Positions 61,399 to 64,000 of a stretch of 64,000 bases of DNA are shown piece by piece. This DNA comes from Aliamphritea hakodatensis. GTDB lineage: Bacteria; Pseudomonadota; Gammaproteobacteria; Pseudomonadales; Balneatricaceae. Positions within the stretch are counted from its first letter, which is position 1. Every line of letters starts with the position of its first letter. Location: positions 4,960,001-5,024,000 of the forward strand of contig NZ_AP025281.1 in NCBI RefSeq assembly GCF_024347195.1. The letters run 5' to 3'. The position numbers and the translations under genes were made by a program. The notes below the pieces were generated by a model. The model saw only the letters and a program-made list of their open reading frames with translations, did not search any database and was not told where the DNA came from.

Positions 61399-62729
61399 CC
61401 AGCCAGCACATGCAAATTGATCTGCCGGCCCCCCGTCAGGGCTTGCGCAGCACCATCAAAAAACCCCGTTACATGCACTATAACCGGCTGATTACGCTGA
61501 TCTTTCTGGTTAACGCGGCGGCGCTGGGATACGGTTTTACCCAGTCATGGTGGACCGGCGGGGGCATTGCCCTGCAGGTACTGGCCGATCTGACCCTGTT
61601 TAACCTGGGGCTGGCCATACTTGCCCGTCAGCAATATGTGATTAACTGTCTTTTCTGGTTATTTACCCGGGCCCCCACCAGTTGGCCACTCGCCATCCGC
61701 TGGACGCTGGGCAAGGTCTACCATTACGGCGGCCTGCATAAAGGCGGCGCGCTGGCCGGCACCCTGTGGTTCATCATCTTTGCCGGCAGCGCCAGCTATC
61801 AGTTCCAGCAGAACCTGCCGGGAATCTCAGCGCAGAGTCTGGGGCTTATTTACGGCCTGCTGGTCCTGCTGGTCCTGATTGTGGTGATGGCTCAGAAAAC
61901 TGTCCGCGCCCGGTATCATGATGCCTTCGAACGGACGCACCGCTTCGGGGGCTGGCTCTCACTGGCGCTGTTCTGGGGGCTGACTCTGTCCTTTATTGAT
62001 GATCAGCGCGGGGCGCAAAGCTTCAGCGATGCCCTGACCGGTGCCACCAGCTTCTGGATTCTGTGCCTGCTGACCGCCAGTATCATCCTGCCATGGTTAC
62101 GTTTACGCCGGGTACCGGTGCAGGTAGAAACACCCTCCAACCACGTGGCAGTAGCAACCTTCGACCACGGAGTGACCCCCTTTGCCGGTTCGTCCACCGC
62201 AATCAGTCTGAACCCGCTAATGGAATGGCATCACTTTGCCAATGCGCCCTCTCCGCACAAAGACGGTTTCCGGCTGGTGATTTCCCGGGCCGGTGACTGG
62301 ACGGGTAATTTTATTGAGCAGAAGCCCAGCCATGTATGGGTGAAAGGCATCCCGCAGGCGGGTGTGGCTTACATCGAAGTGCTGTTCAAAAAGGTGGTGT
62401 ACGTCGCCACCGGCAGCGGCATCGGCCCGGTTTTACCGCACCTGTTGGCGCAGGACGTGCCTATTCATCTGATATGGTCCACCCGCGAACCGCGCAAAAC
62501 CTACGGTGACGCACTGGTGGACGAAATTCTCGAAGCGCAACCGGACGCGCATATCTGGGATACCGATGCCAACGGCAAACCGGATCTGGTCAGACTTGCC
62601 TATCAGGCCTGCCAGGAACACGGCGCAGAAGCAGTCATTTGTATATCCAATGAAAAACTCACCTGGCAGGTGGTATACGGCATGGAAAGCCGCGGTATTC
62701 CGGCCTACGGGGCCATCTGGGATTCATGA
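61395..62729 (+). CDS. Membrane protein with ferredoxin-reductase-like C-terminal domain
   Basis: A 444-residue protein. Residues 30-235 hold about six hydrophobic segments with paired histidines (YHYGGLHKGG; ERTHRFGGW), resembling ferric-reductase-type membrane domains. The C-terminal 200 residues look like an FAD/NAD(P) reductase: FANAPSPHKDGFRLVI and VATGSGIGPVLPHLL, matching the nucleotide-binding Gly-rich loop. Proteins like this are known next to NRPS-like adenylation enzymes, but I know no proven function. Overlaps the flanking genes by four bases each. Confidence 0.7.
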   Translation: MTSQHMQIDLPAPRQGLRSTIKKPRYMHYNRLITLIFLVNAAALGYGFTQSWWTGGGIALQVLADLTLFNLGLAILARQQYVINCLFWLFTRAPTSWPLAIRWTLGKVYHYGGLHKGGALAGTLWFIIFAGSASYQFQQNLPGISAQSLGLIYGLLVLLVLIVVMAQKTVRARYHDAFERTHRFGGWLSLALFWGLTLSFIDDQRGAQSFSDALTGATSFWILCLLTASIILPWLRLRRVPVQVETPSNHVAVATFDHGVTPFAGSSTAISLNPLMEWHHFANAPSPHKDGFRLVISRAGDWTGNFIEQKPSHVWVKGIPQAGVAYIEVLFKKVVYVATGSGIGPVLPHLLAQDVPIHLIWSTREPRKTYGDALVDEILEAQPDAHIWDTDANGKPDLVRLAYQACQEHGAEAVICISNEKLTWQVVYGMESRGIPAYGAIWDS

Positions 62730-62743
62730 ACAGGAGCAACACT

Positions 62744-63532
62744 ATGTCTGACTTGCTATCCGATCATAACAGCCCCCTGCTGGCTGAACGCCACGGCAGA
62801 GTGGTGGTGCTGCGGCTCAACCGTCCGGCGGTGCTGAACGCCCTCAACAGCCAGCTGATGCAGCTGCTGGTCAGCACCTGCAGCGAACTGGATGCTGATC
62901 CCGATACCGGCTGCATCATTCTCACCGGTAACGAACGGGCTTTCGCCGCCGGTGCAGACATTGAAGAGCTGGCCGCACAGCGGCATCTGGATATGTTTCA
63001 GCAAGGATTCTTTGAACCTTGGGACCGGTTTGCCGCTCTAAGAACTCCGATAATCGCTGCGGTATCCGGCTACGCCTTAGGCGGCGGCTGTGAACTGGCT
63101 ATGATGTGCGACATGATTTTTGCCGCCGACAACGCCCGTTTCGGCCAGCCGGAAGTCAAAATTGGCGTCACCCCCGGCATGGGCGGCTCGCAACGGCTGA
63201 CCCGGCTGGTAGGTAAATCACGGGCCATGGATATGATCCTCACCGGCCGGATGATGAATGCGCAGGAGGCTGAACGCGCCGGTCTGGCCGCCAGAGTGGT
63301 CCCGGCAGATGCGCTGTTCAGCACCGCGCTGGAAGCCGCTCAGCAAATTGCAGGCTACAGCAAAGCCGTCACCATGACCGCCAAGGAAATGGTCAGGCAG
63401 GCAGAGCAAACCAGCCTGCAGGACGGCGTACTGTTCGAACGGCGCAGCTACTATGCCCTCTACGGCAGCGAGGATCAGATCGAAGGTATGCAGGCGTTTA
63501 TGGAAAAACGCCCGGCGGTATTCCGGCGTTGA
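62744..63532 (+). CDS. Enoyl-CoA hydratase/isomerase (crotonase) family protein
   Basis: A 262-residue crotonase-fold protein. Oxyanion-hole motif AFAAGADIEEL; GYALGGGCELAMMCD carries the first catalytic Glu, and FGQPEVKIGVTPG the second, so it can act as an enoyl-CoA hydratase. The ATG at 62744 has AGGAG seven bases upstream; a Met at 62726 overlapping the previous stop is the alternative. Last gene of the three-gene operon with the adenylation and membrane proteins. Its substrate there may be a CoA ester or another activated acid. Confidence 0.87.
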   Translation: MSDLLSDHNSPLLAERHGRVVVLRLNRPAVLNALNSQLMQLLVSTCSELDADPDTGCIILTGNERAFAAGADIEELAAQRHLDMFQQGFFEPWDRFAALRTPIIAAVSGYALGGGCELAMMCDMIFAADNARFGQPEVKIGVTPGMGGSQRLTRLVGKSRAMDMILTGRMMNAQEAERAGLAARVVPADALFSTALEAAQQIAGYSKAVTMTAKEMVRQAEQTSLQDGVLFERRSYYALYGSEDQIEGMQAFMEKRPAVFRR

Positions 63533-63576
63533 ATACCGGTTATATACAGGACGTGACCGTGAGACAGGATTTGCCC

Positions 63577-64000
63577 ATGGAAAATAAGAAAATACTCATC
63601 GTAGAAGATCAGGACGAAATTGCCGATCTGTTACAATTGCACCTCTCGGATCTGGGTGCCGAAATCACCCGCGTCAGTGACGGCCACAGCGGTATGCGTA
63701 TGGCCTGCAGTATGGACTGGGACTTACTGATTCTGGATATCCAGTTACCCGGCCCGTCCGGGCTGGAAATATGTCGCAGCGTCAGACGTAACCAGAACTA
63801 TGTGCCGATTCTGCTGCTTACCTGCCGTTCCAGCGAGCTGGACCGGGTACTGGGGCTGGATCTGGGGGCCGATGACTACATCACAAAACCCTTCAGCGTG
63901 ATGGAGCTTATTGCCCGCATTAAAGCGATGTTCCGCCGGGTCAGCGCCATTCAGAACGCCAATCCCAAAGAGCAGGACACTCTGAGACTGGGAAAGCTAT
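63577..64000 (+). CDS. OmpR-family response regulator, 3' end cut by window edge
   Basis: About 141 residues are visible. The receiver domain has the acidic pair ED (10-11), phosphoacceptor Asp54 (LLILDIQLPG), Thr in LLLTCRS and Lys in DYITKPFS. The start of the DNA-binding half (LRLGKL) is reached at the edge, pointing to an OmpR/PhoB-type output. AGGA lies seven bases before ATG 63577; GTG 63559 is in frame and possible. It follows the crotonase gene by 44 bases; whether a histidine kinase gene follows is outside the window. Confidence 0.88.
   Translation, partial: MENKKILIVEDQDEIADLLQLHLSDLGAEITRVSDGHSGMRMACSMDWDLLILDIQLPGPSGLEICRSVRRNQNYVPILLLTCRSSELDRVLGLDLGADDYITKPFSVMELIARIKAMFRRVSAIQNANPKEQDTLRLGKL

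Overview
The window reads as chromosomal DNA of a moderately GC-rich marine gammaproteobacterium, most like the Oceanospirillales. That placement is inferred from gene content: BCCT and Ugp uptake systems, a gmk-rpoZ-spoT core block, a TgpA/DUF58/MoxR operon and a putrescine block. No rRNA, tRNA, CRISPR array, phage or insertion sequence was seen. Genes are densely packed, with many ATGA or 1-base overlaps. The DUF3179 gene at the left edge and the response regulator at the right edge are cut by the window.

Layout. 1-5.5 kb: DUF3179 protein, a YbfB/YjiJ-type MFS carrier with a divergent LysR gene, and modABC for molybdate. 5.6-14.6 kb: a putrescine block with a PuuR-like regulator and PuuB-like oxidase on the minus strand, and divergently a PuuA-like ligase, a PotFGHI-type ABC importer and a class I glutamine amidotransferase; four TGATCA palindromes lie in the divergent promoter region. 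15.0-20.4 kb: ugpBAEC followed by an endonuclease/exonuclease/phosphatase-fold enzyme where enterobacteria have ugpQ. This block is flanked by two diverged 101-bp direct repeats derived from the 3' end of the amidotransferase gene.

20.5-30.5 kb: an uncharacterised catabolic island (Ldh-family oxidoreductase, DUF3726 protein, a 581-residue unknown, LysR, aldehyde dehydrogenase, an M19 dipeptidase homologue lacking canonical metal ligands, BCCT carrier). It probably handles a betaine-like or N-substituted compound. 30.6-41.4 kb: TgpA/DUF58/MoxR; a frameshifted TSUP permease; RidA; a small unknown; LysR; DUF6506; AraC; and a sulfide/persulfide pair (MBL-fold hydrolase plus a DUF442-SQR fusion). 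41.5-50.6 kb: FkpA-like isomerase, TIGR02444 protein, ABC-F ATPase, LysE exporter, HDOD protein, spoT, rpoZ and gmk.

50.7-54.7 kb: a bufferin operon (bufA-bufB-bufC, ECF sigma factor, probable anti-sigma) and, just upstream on the same strand, a separately terminated gene for a secreted cysteine-rich protein made of eight xYAGVGGP octapeptides. This is the strongest candidate for something undescribed. 54.9-64 kb: a Cache-GGDEF-EAL protein, a PhoD-like phosphatase, and a tight operon of a stand-alone adenylation enzyme, a membrane oxidoreductase-like protein and a crotonase, then an OmpR-type response regulator.

Family names come from motifs recognised by eye. No database search, alignment program or structure prediction was run.
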